A model generated the notes under the pieces. That model made no database searches. It saw only the letters and a list, made by a program, of their open reading frames with translations, and had not been told where the DNA came from. This document shows, one piece after another, positions 8,136 through 17,478 of a DNA stretch of 36,270 nt. The stretch spans positions 1-36,270 of the forward strand of contig CAZXYA010000021.1 in NCBI GenBank assembly GCA_964644655.1, given 5' to 3'. Source of the stretch: JAFMDF01 sp964644655. Its GTDB lineage: Bacteria > Bacteroidota > Bacteroidia > Chitinophagales > Saprospiraceae. The position numbers were made by a program, and so were the translations under genes. The first letter of the stretch is position 1. Each line of letters starts with the position of its first letter.

Positions 8136-9074
8136 TTAAAAGTAACGTAGATTACTAAGATTTTTACTGTAATTACCAAAAGCGTAAGACAATAAAAATT
8201 CTAGCGAACCATTGGAATAATTTCTAATATCACTTGTCGTAAAATCATAAGCAAAACCTGCTCTTAAATTATCCGTTAATTGATATTGAATTAAACCAGC
8301 GACGGAGTCCTCTAAACGATAATTTAAACCAACCCATAATTTATCCATGAAAACCAAGTTGGCATTGATGTCAAACTCAAAAGGCGCATTTTGGCCTTGA
8401 AAGCTAATCAAAGCACCTGGCACTATTTTTACATTATTGGTCAAATCTTTGGCGAACCCTAGCATTAAATAGTAGGTATGAAAATCATTTCCATCTCCCG
8501 AAATATTCTCCCTTTGGAAAAAAGAATTATTCAATAATTGAGGCACAGATAATCCAATATAAAAATTATCATTATGGGTATAATATAGCCCAGCTCCAAA
8601 GTTCACTTTTGTTTGAGAAAATTCTTCATTCCCATTAAAAATAGTTAGATCCCCTGCATCTAAAGGGTTGGTCAAGTTATAATTGGCATCACCAAACTCT
8701 AATTGAAGCCCTAAACCTGCACTTAATTTTCCCTTTTTAGAAACTTGAAATTTATAAGCATAAGCTCCGTCCAAGCGGTTACTGTTAAAAATCCCTGCTT
8801 CGTCAGCAGTAAACCCAAGTCCAAAACCACCTCGACCACATTGAATGGGCGAATGGTAATTAATGGTGCCCGTTTTAGGTGCTTTGCCATCTGCAAAACC
8901 GCCTGTCCATTGACTTCGATAGATGGCATTGATTACGGGTACGCCGCCACTCCCTGCATAAGCTGGATTATAAGCCAACTTATTGAATAAATAATTGGTG
9001 TACTGCACATCATTTTGCGCCATCGCCATAAGGCTAAAAAGCAGGAAGGCAGTTGTATATATAATTTTTTTCAT
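8136..9074 (-). CDS. PorP/SprF-family T9SS outer-membrane protein
   Basis: 312 residues: signal peptide (about 1-19, ending LMAMAQ), the family signature QYTNYLFNKLAYNPAYAGSG directly after it, IYRSQWTGG, then a run of amphipathic beta-strands consistent with an outer-membrane barrel, ending in an aromatic residue (LRYF). The length is normal for the family (about 300-340). SprF-like proteins are established as partners needed for secretion or attachment of type-B-tailed T9SS proteins such as SprB. This copy lies between a giant type-B protein gene (105 bp upstream) and the PD40 gene and should serve that giant. ATG start at 9074. Confidence 0.93.
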   Translation of the reverse strand: MKKIIYTTAFLLFSLMAMAQNDVQYTNYLFNKLAYNPAYAGSGGVPVINAIYRSQWTGGFADGKAPKTGTINYHSPIQCGRGGFGLGFTADEAGIFNSNRLDGAYAYKFQVSKKGKLSAGLGLQLEFGDANYNLTNPLDAGDLTIFNGNEEFSQTKVNFGAGLYYTHNDNFYIGLSVPQLLNNSFFQRENISGDGNDFHTYYLMLGFAKDLTNNVKIVPGALISFQGQNAPFEFDINANLVFMDKLWVGLNYRLEDSVAGLIQYQLTDNLRAGFAYDFTTSDIRNYSNGSLEFLLSYAFGNYSKNLSNLRYF

Positions 9075-9179
9075 TTTAATAATTTTTTCAATTTTAAATG
9101 ATCGAAATTGTTTGACTGTTAAATTGTTATATTGTTAATTAACAATACAGCAATTAAACAAGTCAACACACTTTCTACC

Positions 9180-12100
9180 TTACCTAGCAATAGAAACGCA
9201 ACCAGAAGTTGGTTCTGGAGCATTAGCTCCTAATTCTTCAAAAATATAGTAGTAAGGACCAGGAGGTAAATCTGCATTATCATGCGTTCCGCCCCAATCA
9301 TTATTATAATTCTCTGCTTCAAATACTAAGTCTCCCCAACGATTGAATATTTTTAAACTCACATCTGTAAAATTGGAACACTCAATAATTAACATATCAT
9401 TCAGACCATCCCCGTTTGGAGAAATAACATCTGGGACTATACAATCCAAATTACTTGGATCTTGATTCACCGTAATATTTACCGTTGCTTGGTCACAAGG
9501 AAGATCTGGACAGGCCGTATTACATAACTCGTAGACAATTTGATCGCTGCCCACAAAGCCTTCATTAGGCGTATAATTAATATTACCAAATTCATCAATA
9601 GTCCCTGTTCCATTAGATGGTCCAGAAATAACCGTTACGGAACCATTATTAGGCGTATCATTACTTGCTACATTTCCTGTTACTGTTTCTGTATTTAGAA
9701 TAGTAAATCCATCATCCGTCGCTATAGTAACTGGTGGCATTGGAATATCAATGGTTAAAGAAGTCGAGGAATATTCACCACAAGATTCATTAGACAAAGT
9801 CCAAGTGACCACATCTCCATCTTCTAATCCTATTACTTCTGTAATTGGGTTAGTGGCATCCATAAATATCACATCTGAATTACTACTTGACCACATACCT
9901 GTTCCTTCTGTTGGCACAGCCGCCTCTAAAGAAGTAGGTACCATTCCTCCACATTCATCTTGCATCAATTCCGTTAAGATCATCGCTTCCTCTGTAGGTC
10001 TTGGTGTAACCGTCAGGTCAACTGCATTAGACGGTTCGCTTGGACAACCACCATCTTCTTGGGCAATAACCGTATAAGTATTATCTCCTGCCATGCCATC
10101 GGTTGGGATGGCAATTGTTCCTTCCATCCCACTAGCAACTGTATTTCCAGCCGCATCTGAAACCGTATAAGTTGTATTTGCTTGTGGATTAGCTACTGTA
10201 ATAGTAGCAGCCGTTCCTTCACAAACTGGACCTTCGCTAATGCTTACCGTTGGCGCATCAGGTCTTGGTGTTACTTCAACCGTTGTTGGAGGAATCGTTG
10301 CTGGGCAACCATCTATAGTAACGGTTACAGTATAATCCCCTGCATCTGCTTCGGTAGCTACATCAATTACTGGATTTTGTTCAGTAGAGCTGAAACCATT
10401 TGGTCCTGTCCATTCAAAAGCCGCTCCTGCTACATCAGTCACCATTAAATTAATCGGGTCACCGATACAAACTGGGCTATTTGAAGAAGCCATCACTCCT
10501 TCTAAATTTTCACTAAGCGAAACAGAAACTGGCTCTGATGGATCAGAAGGGCAAGAGCCATCTCTTACCACTACTGTATAATCACCCGCATCCCCTTCTT
10601 GGAAATCTTCAATAGCAAGGGTTGGTTCCATCGTATTGGCGACTACTTCGCCATTTAATAACCAATCATAAGTAATAGCATCTCCTGTTGCTTCCGCCGT
10701 ATTCAAAGTAACTGTTTCTCCTGGGCAAGCACTTTCTGTATCAGAAGTAATGGACGGAGTAGCAGGTTGTGGATTGATTTCTAAAGTAGTTGGACCAAAA
10801 TCAGTTGGACAACCATTCAAAGTGACCACGACCGAATAATCTCCATTATTATCAGCCGTTACATTTTCTAAAGTAATGGTAGCATCTGTTGAAGTAAAGC
10901 CATTTGGTCCGGTCCATTCATAAGTCGCTCCTTCTGCCTCTGGTGCAGTTAATGTAACCGTTTCTCCTTCACAAACACCGCCAGCTGGTTCCATCGTAAT
11001 GTCTCCTTCAAGAGGTGGTTGAACAGTAATTTCAATCGGATCAGATGGATCAGAAGGGCAACCACCGTTATTTACCGTTACCGTATAATTACCTGCATCT
11101 GCTGGGGTAGCTGCTACAATCACTAAATCAGATTCATCCGTAGTTTCAACGGATACACCTTCCAAAAACCATTCGTAAGTTATATTATCGCCAGCTACAG
11201 GGTCTGTACTTAAAGTAAAGCCTTCCCCTGAACAAACAGTCGTTGGATCTGCTGAAATACTTGGCGTAGCTGGCTTAGGGGCAACTTCTACCGTTACTGG
11301 ACCAACTGTATTTGGACAACCATTTTCATTGGTGATAATCACCATATACTCCCCATTATCCTCAGGTGTAGCCCCAATAATGGTCGTTTCTGGAGTATTC
11401 CCTACAACGCCATTCGGTCCCGTCCATTCATAAGTAAAGCCTTCCAATTCATCAACGGATAAAACAACATCCGTTCCCTCACAAGCTGGATTTTCCGCTG
11501 GTGAAGAAGAACTTGCTGTTACATCAGGTAAACCACCAGACGCTACATCTATTGCTACATCATTAGAAGGTAAAGAAGGACAACCATTTAAAGTAACCGT
11601 TACTTGATAGGTCCCTGTATTGGTAAATACTAAATTTTCTATCACTAAACTTGGGCGATTAGTCGTCGCCAATGGATCTACTCTTCCTTCTGGGTTGGTA
11701 AAGGTCCAAGTATAAGTTGCTCCATCAACTGGTGTTGCCATAAATTCTAAGCGATCCCCTTCACAATGAATATCCTTATCGACTGTCAACTCAGGTGCAT
11801 CTGGTCTTGGTGAAATCGTAATCGTCACCCCATTAGAAGCATCACTTGGGCAACTTCCTCCCCCTAAAGCAACCACCGTATAAGTTCCTGCTTGGTCATC
11901 CATTAATGGATCTAAGGTTAAACTTGGATTATCGGTAGTAGCTACTACCATTGACGTACCATCTGCTGTGGTGAGCGTCCATTCGTAAGTTGTATTGACA
12001 TCGCCTGCTGGGGTTGCATTTAAAGTAATAGCCTCTCCTGCACAAGCTCCATCGGCAGAACTAGTTAAAGTAGGCGTTGTTGGTTTTGGAGCAACTGTTA

Positions 12101-15100
12101 TTGCTACACCATTAGATGCGCCACTTGGACAAGCACCTCCACCACTTGAAGCAACAACGGTATAAGTTCCCGTTTGATTAGCTGCTATATCGGGCAAAAC
12201 TAGAGTTGGTTCATTAGTCGTGCTAACCACCGTCGCATTTCCATCTGCTGTGGTGAGCGTCCATTCGTAAGTTGTATTATCTATTGCTTCTCCTGCACTT
12301 AGCGTAACCGTTGTCCCTTCACACACATCTGTTTCATCTGCTGTTAATACAGGGGCAGTTGGACTAGGGCTTACGACTATATTAACCGTATTAGAAATAC
12401 CAGAAGGACAAGTATCTCTTGTAACCACTAAGGTATAAGCTCCTGAATTAGCTACAGTAACAGCATCTAAAGTGAAAGATGGTTCATTGGTTACAAATTC
12501 AGAAGTTCCTGTTGCACCAACCGCCGTCCAAGTATAACTTACATTACCTCCTGTTACTGCTGTAGTAGAAATAGTTAATGATTCGCCTTCGCAAAGATCC
12601 GTTGCACTCGCTGTTAAAACAGGTACATCCGGGGCTTCACAAGCTTCATCTATTTGTTGAAAATCAGGCACCCCATTTTCATCTGTATCGGTTGGAGTAG
12701 AAGTAGTTCCTTCTGTAGCTTGTCCAAAAGGATTAACCGTTGGGACACCTGTGCCAATTATTCCATCTCCATCTGGATCAGATAAGCCTCCTTCAATTAC
12801 ATCATTAATCCCATCTCCATCCGCATCTAAATCTCTAAAATCTCCAGGACCATCTCCATCAGTATTGACTAAAGGCGTATTTGGTACGACTGTTCCATTT
12901 GCATCTGCTATAGCAATACCATTTGCATCAACTGTAATAGGGCCAGTTCCAATAAATCCATCATTATCGCCATCTGGATTAATATTTTCTACAGTATCGT
13001 TGATACCGTCATTATCTGAATCTAAGTCATGCCAATCTCTTACGCCATCTGTATCTGTATCTGGTGGTAGAATAATAGGATCTCCTGTAGTCATTACTGG
13101 TGGTAATCCATCTAGATTGACTGTTGGAATATTTCCATTACCATCATCAATTCGACCATCTAAATTAGTATCGCTGCCTTGATAGCCTCCTTCAATAACA
13201 TCTAAGATACCATCATTATCGGAATCCAAATCATGCCAATCTGGCACCCCATCACTATCCCAATCCATTGGAAGAGGAATGCCTGTTCCATCTCCATTTA
13301 CATTGATAACAGGAGCAATGCCATTCTCGTCTACGGCTGGTGGATTGCCATTACCATCATCTATTCGACCATCCTGATTAGAATCTGAATCAATATACCC
13401 TGCTTCTATTACATCTAAAATACCATCATTATCCGAGTCCAAATCATGCCAATCGGGAACACCATCTCCATCCCAATCTATTGGCAATGGAATACCTTGT
13501 CCATTTCCATTTGGATTGATAACAGGAGGGATACCATCTGAATTTACCGTAGGTACATTTCCAGTACCATCATCTATTCGACCATCTTGGTTCGTATCCG
13601 AACTCGCATAACCTGCCTCTACTACATCTAAGATGCCATCTTGATCTGAATCTAAATCATGCCAATCTGGAACATTGTCTCCATCCCGATCTGGAGGAAG
13701 TGGAATCCCCTGTCCAGTTATTGCTGGATCAATTAAAGGTACTAAACCATCAGCATTTGCGCCACCATCAATTCGACCATCTTGATCGCTATCTGAACTA
13801 GCATAACCAGCTTCTACAACATCTAAAATGCCATCATTATCAGAATCCAAATCATCATGATCAGGAATCCCATCACCATCAAAATCCCAAGGCACATAAT
13901 TCGCAACTGCCGTTGGCGAATCATTTGTTTCTAAGCCGCTAAAAAAACCATTTGCTCCAAAAACACTTGGGTCACCATCTATTACTCCATTTCCATCTGT
14001 ATCAGCCTGATTATGTCCTGCTTCGACCAAATCACTAATGCCATCATTATCTGAATCTAAGTCAAAATGATCAGGCACATTATCTCCATCTGTATCATAA
14101 ATGCCACTAATTTGATCACAAACGCCATCAGCATTAGCATCAGTACAATTATTATTTACCGCTGCATCATTGGCATCAAGGTAATTTTGTACCCCATCAC
14201 CATCTTCATCGCCACTTGGATCTAAGCCACTTGGCAAACAAGCAAATCCTCCATCTGGATGACAGAATTCTAATAAATCAGGAACACCATCATTATCATC
14301 ATCAATATCCACAATGTCTGGAATACCATCATTATCATGATCTTCTGTAAATGAACAATCTGCTTCAATATTAATAGCTAAAGTCCCTGTACCAAAATTA
14401 CTAGCTTCTATGAAAGCCCATTGGTCCAACATGTTTTGATTCCCAAAACCATTATCATAGGTAAAAGGGAGCGTAGTTGGTAAAGCATTATTAGGAGTAC
14501 CACCACCACTTACAGCCCCACCTATATCTGTGTGGTCATAAAAGAAATTGCCATCAGGGCTATCAGGACCGTTTATTCTAGTAAAAGTAACTCCACCAAC
14601 GTTATTTTCAATATCTGCTAATAAGACATGAATTTCTCCACCTCTTACCGTTAAATTAAAATTAAAATCAAAATTAGGATTGGCAGGAATAATAGCCCCT
14701 GTGCCATCTGTACCGTCCCAAAAAATTGAATCGACACCAAATCTAACATTCTTAGTTAATAGAAGATCCGTTGGATCATCAAAAGAGCCGTTATTATCTA
14801 AATCGAGCGACAAAAATGCTTGACCTGCTATACGAGCTTCAAAAATAAAATTACCACCAGCGCCTTCTTCTGCCACTAAGTCTCCAGAACAAGTACCATT
14901 AGCTGGCAAAATTCCACTAAACGTAAATGGTCTAGCCTCTGTCTGTTCAGGAGGCAGTTGATTCAATAGCCAAGTAGTATGGATATTTTGTCGGCTAGGG
15001 TCAATATCTGTTACTAAAGCAGAAGTTGGTAAATTAGGGTCTGGCGGGCTAAAAAAGATTTTATTATTAGAAAGCGGTCCAGCATCTTCTGCCTGTGGAT

Positions 15101-15980
15101 CAAATAAGTAAGTCTCTCCTGTTATCCAATTATCTATATCCGTAGATCGATTAATCGGTCCACCTTCTTCGATAACATCTGCTCCTATATCAGCCGACAT
15201 ATAAATGGGAACTATATCACCATCAACCAAGCCTAAATTATTAGAGTGAATAGGAAAGCCCCAAGGATCTGTCTCTTCAAAATTCACTTCGTATTGAAAG
15301 CCTCCAACAGTTAATATATAAAAAGTTGGGGAAGTAGATCTTTCTGCTCCAGGTTGGCTATTGCCATCTAAAATAGAAATATATTCGTTGGAATAAAGTC
15401 TACCTGATATTGCGGTTCCCCCATTATCTCCTGCACCTCCTTGTGTCACCGTTACATCCCATGCCAAAGCAACTCTTTGGTCAAAAACATTAGTATTAGG
15501 TTGATTGGCAGCTCTAGTCCAAGGATCTCCATTCAATAAATTACTTACAAATCGTTGTCGTTGCGGGTCAGGGTATCTCAATCGGATACTCCAAACACCT
15601 CCTTGTCCAGCTGGAACAGGCACAATTCCTGGGCTATAGCCAGCACCACCAGTTGGCCCATTTAGCTCCTCTACATCATTAAAAATAATAGCGGTATTTC
15701 CACTACCATCAAAAGTAGCTACCATTATTCCACTAGGGTTATACACCTCAATTGTTCCACCATTAATGCCGACATGACTAGAGCCAACATTAATAAATTC
15801 ACCATCAGCGGCATAAACCTTTAATTGTTGATTTTGCTCAACATTATAAAAAAGTCGATGTCCAGGGTAATTCCTGAAATTAATAGACCCTTCCGCAAAA
15901 AGAAAGGCGTTACTTGTTATAAGTAACATAATTACCATCAGCAAACATCTGATGGGGGGTGGGTAAAATAATCGCTTCAT
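9180..15980 (-). CDS. Giant T9SS type-B surface protein with TSP3 and Ig-like arrays
   Basis: 2266 residues from ATG at 15980 (a TTG two codons earlier is possible). A signal peptide ends near NAFLFAEG. Residues about 30-540 form an N-terminal beta-rich region without a recognised family. About 545-1115 is a thrombospondin type-3-like calcium-binding array (DxDxDG motifs such as DLDSDNDGILD), including long tandem units of about 66-71 residues. About 1116-1995 holds ten Ig-like modules, each with a CEG-type cysteine near the start and a CPS-type cysteine near the end. Then come a CGG/SCG cysteine module, a Big_9-like domain (about 2080-2170), and a gliding-motility-associated type-B tail (VISPNGDGLNDMLII .. 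IFNRWGDLVFE). It is the first gene of a cassette with porP/sprF and a PD40 gene. Probable surface adhesin or filament; ligand unknown. Confidence 0.93.
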   Translation of the reverse strand: MKRLFYPPPIRCLLMVIMLLITSNAFLFAEGSINFRNYPGHRLFYNVEQNQQLKVYAADGEFINVGSSHVGINGGTIEVYNPSGIMVATFDGSGNTAIIFNDVEELNGPTGGAGYSPGIVPVPAGQGGVWSIRLRYPDPQRQRFVSNLLNGDPWTRAANQPNTNVFDQRVALAWDVTVTQGGAGDNGGTAISGRLYSNEYISILDGNSQPGAERSTSPTFYILTVGGFQYEVNFEETDPWGFPIHSNNLGLVDGDIVPIYMSADIGADVIEEGGPINRSTDIDNWITGETYLFDPQAEDAGPLSNNKIFFSPPDPNLPTSALVTDIDPSRQNIHTTWLLNQLPPEQTEARPFTFSGILPANGTCSGDLVAEEGAGGNFIFEARIAGQAFLSLDLDNNGSFDDPTDLLLTKNVRFGVDSIFWDGTDGTGAIIPANPNFDFNFNLTVRGGEIHVLLADIENNVGGVTFTRINGPDSPDGNFFYDHTDIGGAVSGGGTPNNALPTTLPFTYDNGFGNQNMLDQWAFIEASNFGTGTLAINIEADCSFTEDHDNDGIPDIVDIDDDNDGVPDLLEFCHPDGGFACLPSGLDPSGDEDGDGVQNYLDANDAAVNNNCTDANADGVCDQISGIYDTDGDNVPDHFDLDSDNDGISDLVEAGHNQADTDGNGVIDGDPSVFGANGFFSGLETNDSPTAVANYVPWDFDGDGIPDHDDLDSDNDGILDVVEAGYASSDSDQDGRIDGGANADGLVPLIDPAITGQGIPLPPDRDGDNVPDWHDLDSDQDGILDVVEAGYASSDTNQDGRIDDGTGNVPTVNSDGIPPVINPNGNGQGIPLPIDWDGDGVPDWHDLDSDNDGILDVIEAGYIDSDSNQDGRIDDGNGNPPAVDENGIAPVINVNGDGTGIPLPMDWDSDGVPDWHDLDSDNDGILDVIEGGYQGSDTNLDGRIDDGNGNIPTVNLDGLPPVMTTGDPIILPPDTDTDGVRDWHDLDSDNDGINDTVENINPDGDNDGFIGTGPITVDANGIAIADANGTVVPNTPLVNTDGDGPGDFRDLDADGDGINDVIEGGLSDPDGDGIIGTGVPTVNPFGQATEGTTSTPTDTDENGVPDFQQIDEACEAPDVPVLTASATDLCEGESLTISTTAVTGGNVSYTWTAVGATGTSEFVTNEPSFTLDAVTVANSGAYTLVVTRDTCPSGISNTVNIVVSPSPTAPVLTADETDVCEGTTVTLSAGEAIDNTTYEWTLTTADGNATVVSTTNEPTLVLPDIAANQTGTYTVVASSGGGACPSGASNGVAITVAPKPTTPTLTSSADGACAGEAITLNATPAGDVNTTYEWTLTTADGTSMVVATTDNPSLTLDPLMDDQAGTYTVVALGGGSCPSDASNGVTITISPRPDAPELTVDKDIHCEGDRLEFMATPVDGATYTWTFTNPEGRVDPLATTNRPSLVIENLVFTNTGTYQVTVTLNGCPSLPSNDVAIDVASGGLPDVTASSSSPAENPACEGTDVVLSVDELEGFTYEWTGPNGVVGNTPETTIIGATPEDNGEYMVIITNENGCPNTVGPVTVEVAPKPATPSISADPTTVCSGEGFTLSTDPVAGDNITYEWFLEGVSVETTDESDLVIVAATPADAGNYTVTVNNGGCPSDPSDPIEITVQPPLEGDITMEPAGGVCEGETVTLTAPEAEGATYEWTGPNGFTSTDATITLENVTADNNGDYSVVVTLNGCPTDFGPTTLEINPQPATPSITSDTESACPGETVTLNTAEATGDAITYDWLLNGEVVANTMEPTLAIEDFQEGDAGDYTVVVRDGSCPSDPSEPVSVSLSENLEGVMASSNSPVCIGDPINLMVTDVAGAAFEWTGPNGFSSTEQNPVIDVATEADAGDYTVTVTIDGCPATIPPTTVEVTPRPDAPTVSISEGPVCEGTAATITVANPQANTTYTVSDAAGNTVASGMEGTIAIPTDGMAGDNTYTVIAQEDGGCPSEPSNAVDLTVTPRPTEEAMILTELMQDECGGMVPTSLEAAVPTEGTGMWSSSNSDVIFMDATNPITEVIGLEDGDVVTWTLSNESCGEYSSTSLTIDIPMPPVTIATDDGFTILNTETVTGNVASNDTPNNGSVTVISGPSNGTGTIDEFGNINYTPNEGFVGSDQIVYELCNTACPDLPCDQATVNITVNQDPSNLDCIVPDVISPNGDGLNDMLIIECSNFTDVSLKIFNRWGDLVFEAENYNNDWGGTHDNADLPPGPYYYIFEELGANAPEPTSGCVSIAR
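10000..12640 (-). repeat. Array of ten Ig-like module repeats
   Basis: This stretch of the giant gene encodes ten modules of about 85-95 residues with a shared outline: proline-rich joint, CEGE-like cysteine, (T/F)YEWT, a GxYTV strand, CPS-like cysteine, and a V-x-P-x-P exit. Two neighbours, around 11950-12010 and 12230-12280, share a near-identical block (TTYEWTLTTADG), pointing to recent duplication of adjacent modules. Confidence 0.8.
13040..14100 (-). repeat. Tandem repeats of about 200 bp encoding TSP3-like calcium motifs
   Basis: Five consecutive units begin near 14100, 13890, 13690, 13480 and 13265 (minus strand). Each encodes D-x-DGDxxPDxxDLDSD, then DGI(L/S)D(V/L)(V/I)E(A/G)G, then a DxDGxIDxG loop and, in the last units, a GIPLP-type exit. 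The unit length of 198-213 bp is a multiple of three. The last three units are closest to each other. Confidence 0.8.
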
Positions 15981-16352
15981 AATCAAAATTGATTGTTTTA
16001 TAAATTTAGGATATTATTTATGCAAAAGCCAATCAACTAAATAGTAGTTGATAATTTCCTAAAGTGATTTAAAGAAATTAATGTAAAACAAGTGTGGTAC
16101 TAAAGCCTTGTGGAAAGGTCGATATGCAAACCAATTCCTTATAAGATAGATGTTTTGCTACTAAAAAGATATAGCATAAACACACAAATTGTTAAATGCT
16201 AGACTGCTGGTTGTCTGTAAGTTAGGTAGGCCAATAGGCCTATTTAGCAATTACGCTCTTTTTTGTTTGGTCCAAAAAGGGTTTATTTTTTGTTGCTAAA
16301 TAGATTTATAAGTAATTCGTTGCCGTAAAATAGGAGATAATTTCAAATTGAC

Positions 16353-16378
16353 AAAACACCAAAAAAGGTGTTTTTTTT
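16353..16378. terminator. Hairpin with T-tracts on both strands
   Basis: AAAACACC (16353-16360) and GGTGTTTT (16367-16374) form a perfect 8-bp stem with an A6 loop, followed by more T. The symmetry gives a terminator in either direction. No gene now ends here, so it may be left from a lost one. Confidence 0.5.
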
Positions 16379-16923
16379 GCTTATATTAAAAATCGTTATT
16401 TTTTGGATTACAAATACTGATTATGAGCAAAATATAAGCCAATATTATTTATATGCAACAAATAAAATTATTTAACAAAATATCGTTTTGCTAAAATTTA
16501 TCACTTTAGATACGCAAAAGACAAAGGGTAGGGTTTCAGAAAGATAGAAATAGATGTAAAATTTAAGTGTTGGGGCTTGTTATATTATTATTGTTTTTAA
16601 TTTGAGAGGGTTTATTAGACCGTTTAAAAGTTATTTATATTTCTGTTCGGCGACTTCGCTGCTTCGCAAAGAGATTTTTAAGGGGGTGATTTTTACAGAA
16701 AACTAAATTATAATAAGTCGTACAACAATAGCAGAGCCCTTGATTAATACAAAGGCTTTGCCAATCGGTAACTAATTCTTATTCGGGATATATCGAGGGG
16801 GCATTCTGTTCACAATTGAACATGTATATAGTCATCATGCCGTACTGCTCCGCACCCGTGAAATCTTATCTTATTTTCTTTTTGTAAGCCTAATCGTTGC
16901 TTAAGACCTAGTTCTATGAATAT

Positions 16924-17079
16924 CTATTGAACAATAATTTTTTGTATCAAGTATTCATTTTCATCCAAAAGATGCAAAAAGTAGATACCTTTAGATAAAT
17001 CAACAATATTTATTTTATGATTTAATCCTGTAAAATCAGAATTATAAACTTCCTTTCCATCAAAAGCAATTAATCGCAC
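16924..17079 (-). pseudogene. Relic of a T9SS type-A sorting tail
   Basis: The minus-strand frame reads VRLIAFDGKEVYNSDF, then LNHKINIVDLSKGIYFLHLL, and ends YLIQKIIVQ and a stop. This is the second half of a type-A T9SS C-terminal domain (IFDxxGKxVY .. L..GIYFLxI .. QKIIV). The first half with the YPNP motif is absent; upstream the frame hits a stop at 17080-17082. It is a remnant of a lost secreted protein. Confidence 0.7.
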
Positions 17080-17215
17080 TCATAGACGCCTGATATTCTT
17101 TACTAAATATCGGATTGACATTCACTTCTAAATGGTCGGTTGTTACGGTCTTCGTTAGTTTAGTACCTGCGGCATCATATGTCCATTCGAGTGTTCTCAA
17201 AATGACAATAGCCAT
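17060..17215 (-). pseudogene. RHS/YD-repeat-like relic
   Basis: A 51-codon minus-strand frame contains TLEWTYDAAGTKLTKTVTT, which matches the YD-repeat signature of RHS proteins from Bacteroidota (YDAAGNKLxK). It then reads DHLEVNVNPIFSKEYQASMS and runs into a stop within the type-A tail relic, in a different frame. A frameshifted, heavily deleted gene carrying both parts would explain the arrangement. Confidence 0.5.
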
Positions 17216-17418
17216 CTACTTTTTAGTAAATGGCTATCGAAATTTGTCAACTTATAGCAGGACTATACAGTAACCGCTCACGCAAAAAAACACCTCACCG
17301 CCTTAAAATCAGCCAAACCAATAAAAACCGCTTTGCGCTTTGATTTTGAGTTAGTCCCCTATGAATATTTATGGGGATTGGTGATAGAAAATATGGGAAA
17401 AAAACATACTAGATATAG

Positions 17419-17452
17419 AAAACGGTAAGAAAAATACATTTCTTACCGTTTT
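17419..17452. terminator. Terminator of lon
   Basis: AAAACGGTAAGAAA (17419-17432) pairs perfectly over 14 bp with TTTCTTACCGTTTT (17439-17452) across a 6-nt loop. In the minus-strand direction it lies 26 bp past the lon stop codon and ends in a T-run, a textbook intrinsic terminator that is also symmetrical. Confidence 0.85.
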
Positions 17453-17478
17453 TCATGGCTATAGGGGAAATCAAATCC

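Larger units (their letters stand above)
15981..17478. other. 1.5-kb decayed region without an intact gene
   Basis: It contains a bidirectional hairpin (16353-16378), a type-A T9SS tail relic (16924-17079), an overlapping RHS-like relic (17060-17215), a stem-loop near 17204-17250 (GACAATAGCCAT against ATGGCTA..TTGTC), and the terminator at 17419-17452. A plus-strand stretch, about 17257-17430, is open for about 57 codons without a start. From 15981 to 16350 and from 16380 to 16900 I see nothing recognisable; no consensus promoter for the giant gene was found. Confidence 0.55.

Noticed and set aside
8723..8990. Short frames on both strands inside porP/sprF
   Set aside because: They overlap a well-supported barrel gene in other frames and resemble no protein.
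9751..13182. Plus-strand open frames of 88-143 codons (for example 12751-13182) opposite the giant gene
   Set aside because: They are low-complexity Ser/Pro/Ile antisense images of the repetitive TSP3 and Ig-like coding sequence, with no domain, promoter or independent support.
13040..14100. Possible CRISPR array
   Set aside because: The repeat period of about 200 bp is in frame and encodes calcium-binding motifs; there are no short identical repeats with unique spacers.
17257..17430. Plus-strand open stretch of about 57 codons (DYTVTAHAKKHLTALK .. RYRKR)
   Set aside because: No start codon, no recognised family, and its end runs into the lon terminator; could be a relic but cannot be supported.
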